Part shown: in pieces, positions 6,004 through 6,973 of the stretch
How positions within the stretch are numbered: position 1 is the first letter of the stretch
How the letters are laid out: every line of letters begins with the position of its first letter
NCBI GenBank assembly: GCA_018971405.1
Contig: JAGXAX010000079.1
Coordinates: 1 to 6,973, forward strand
Source of the DNA: Alphaproteobacteria bacterium
Lineage (GTDB): Bacteria > Pseudomonadota > Alphaproteobacteria > Micavibrionales > UBA2020
Length of the DNA stretch: 6,973 nt
Reading direction: 5' to 3'
Notes under the pieces: generated by a model
The model's database searches: none
Seen by the model: the letters and a program-made list of their open reading frames with translations, nothing else
What the model was told of the DNA's origin: nothing
Position numbers and translations under genes: made by a program

Positions 6004-6759
6004 ATGAGCAAGGACATAAACATTATCGAAACGACACTGCTGCGCGGACGGGTGCAATTGCTCCAGCCGAAACAGGGGTTTCACGCCTCGATCGACAGCG
6101 TGTTCCTCGCGGCGGCGGTGGCGGTGAAGGACCGGGCGCAGGTGCTGGATGTCGGCTGCGGGGTCGGGTCGGCGGGGTTCTGCGTGATGGCGCGGAACAA
6201 AACCATATCGCTCACGGGGATTGACGTTCAGCCGGAGCTCGTTGACCTCGCGCACCAGAACGCCGCGCTCAACGGCTTCGAAGACCGCTGCCGCTTTTTT
6301 CAGGGCGATATCCGCTCAGAAAAACATATTGAAGACAATAGTTTCAACAATGTTCTTATGAATCCGCCTTATCTTGAAGGCGGCGCGCACACCCCCTCGC
6401 CCGAAAAGATCAAGGCAACCTCGCATGGCGAAGGCGCGAGCGGCGCACGGCTTGCCGACTGGGTGAAGTACGCCCACAAAAAACTCAGGCAGGGCGGGCA
6501 TTTAACCATGATTCACCGCGCCGACAGGCTGGATGACGTCATCATGGAGCTGGAGAAAAAACGCTGGTTCGGCAGCCTTGTGGTGTTTCCGCTCCTTTCG
6601 CACGCCGGAGAAGATGCAAAACGCGTTATTATTCAGGCGCGTAAAGAACGATATGCACCTTTTATCTTAAGATGCGGCATGGTGGTGCACAAGGCGGGCG
6701 GCAAGTACGCGGCGGAGGCCGAGGCCGTGTTGAGCGATGCGGCCGCGATTGACATCTGA
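6004..6759 (+). CDS. TrmN6-like N6-adenine methyltransferase (probable tRNA-modifying enzyme)
   Basis: S-adenosylmethionine-dependent methyltransferase of 251 aa. The Rossmann-fold motif I is VLDVGCGVGSAGF (47-59), and the acidic residue that binds the SAM ribose is Asp74 in TGIDVQPELV. GDIR (101-104) follows, and NPPY (120-123) is the catalytic motif of enzymes that methylate exocyclic adenine amino groups. The N-terminal block LLRGRVQLLQPKQGFHASID matches what is known of the YfiC/TrmN6 family, whose E. coli member makes m6A37 in tRNA1-Val. A related substrate (rRNA, another tRNA or protein) cannot be excluded, because alphaproteobacterial members are mostly uncharacterised. The gene is divergent from ispB across 42 bp. 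The ATG at 6004 has no Shine-Dalgarno, and codons are clearly coding from there. Local GC drops around 6640-6670, still within the conserved fold. Confidence 0.87.
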   Translation: MSKDINIIETTLLRGRVQLLQPKQGFHASIDSVFLAAAVAVKDRAQVLDVGCGVGSAGFCVMARNKTISLTGIDVQPELVDLAHQNAALNGFEDRCRFFQGDIRSEKHIEDNSFNNVLMNPPYLEGGAHTPSPEKIKATSHGEGASGARLADWVKYAHKKLRQGGHLTMIHRADRLDDVIMELEKKRWFGSLVVFPLLSHAGEDAKRVIIQARKERYAPFILRCGMVVHKAGGKYAAEAEAVLSDAAAIDI

Positions 6760-6835
6760 ATATGCCATTCCGTTTTTTAGACGAAGGCCGCCGGCGCTTG
6801 TTCAGGGCGGCGGGCGCTTATGACGGCATCGATGA

Positions 6836-6854
6836 TCCCCGCTTCAAGCAGGGA
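6836..6854. repeat. Imperfect palindrome in the 3' intergenic region, possibly a dispersed REP-like element
   Basis: TCCC(C)GCTT and AAGC(A)GGGA form an inverted repeat with one C/A mismatch around a tiny centre. It looks like the CCCCGC...GCGGGG palindromes scattered between genes in many Alphaproteobacteria. A second short hairpin, CGGGA/TCCCG, follows at 6862-6879. Neither has a T-run, so an intrinsic terminator is not supported. The wider stretch 6760-6897 shows no convincing gene. Only one copy is seen in this window, so the repeat status is a guess from appearance. Confidence 0.3.
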
Positions 6855-6897
6855 CGACGATCGGGACGAAACGCTCCCGCGCCCCGCCGGAAAATAT

Positions 6898-6973
6898 TCA
6901 CTTGTTCAATAACCTGCCCCGCAGCAAGGCCTGCCGGGCGGCTTTCGCCTGAAGCCTGTCTTTCCCCCCATCA
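6898..6973 (-). CDS. Possible 3' end of an unidentified minus-strand gene (partial)
   Basis: Entering from the right edge, one minus-strand frame is open for 24 codons and ends at TGA (6898-6900). Its translation ends QAKAARQALLRGRLLNK, an amphipathic, basic tail that looks like a natural C-terminus, and about 70% of its third positions are G or C. The piece is too short to identify. If real, the gene converges on the methyltransferase gene, which would make 6760-6897 a convergent intergenic region. A plus-strand frame over the same bases is also open, so this stays tentative. Confidence 0.3.
   Translation of the reverse strand, partial: DGGKDRLQAKAARQALLRGRLLNK

Noticed and set aside
6786..6813. 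GCCGCC/GGCGGC hairpin as terminator of the methyltransferase gene
   Set aside because: It has a 6-bp stem with a 13-base loop and no following T-run. Such matches are common by chance in GC-rich DNA.
6762..6973. Plus-strand frame from ATG at 6762 (MPFRFLDEGRRR...) open to the window edge
   Set aside because: There is no ribosome binding site, the translation is arginine-rich and low-complexity, it crosses the palindromes, and its second half has poor third-position GC. A gene beginning here cannot be fully excluded because the window ends.

Overview
The window reads as ordinary chromosomal housekeeping DNA from a GC-rich alphaproteobacterium. The main reason is gene order. A dNTP triphosphohydrolase gene (dgt), argS and a membrane-anchored protein of the kind that carries a SPOR domain run head to tail, with an A-type iron-sulfur carrier gene (erpA) divergent from dgt. 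From established knowledge, this arrangement is common in Alphaproteobacteria. The proteins and high third-position GC fit that group, but the order or genus cannot be fixed from this sequence.

Layout: positions 1-3569 hold a minus-strand operon, dgt > argS > SPOR-type gene. The genes overlap by 4 and 8 bases, so translation is probably coupled. A 77-bp AT-rich divergent promoter region (3570-3646) separates it from a plus-strand pair (3647-4778): erpA followed 10 bases later by a lambda-type PPP phosphatase gene. A minus-strand tRNA-Pro(CGG) gene with encoded CCA (4789-4865) converges on the phosphatase gene. Upstream of it lies a minus-strand long-chain polyprenyl diphosphate synthase gene (ispB, 4939-5961). 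Only 42 bp separate ispB from a divergent plus-strand TrmN6-like N6-adenine methyltransferase gene (6004-6759). The last ~210 bp are mostly non-coding, with an imperfect palindrome and possibly the 3' end of a further minus-strand gene.

Functions: the genes cover nucleotide pool control (Dgt), translation (ArgS, tRNA-Pro, probable tRNA methyltransferase), Fe-S delivery (ErpA), ubiquinone side-chain synthesis (IspB), protein dephosphorylation and the cell envelope (SPOR-type protein). No mobile element, CRISPR array, toxin system or phage gene was seen.

I found no undescribed biological system here. The most interesting points are small: the ispB/methyltransferase gap appears to hold two overlapping promoters, both producing near-leaderless mRNAs; the phosphatase lacks the usual arginine at one active-site position; and an ErpA gene is paired with a phosphatase gene.
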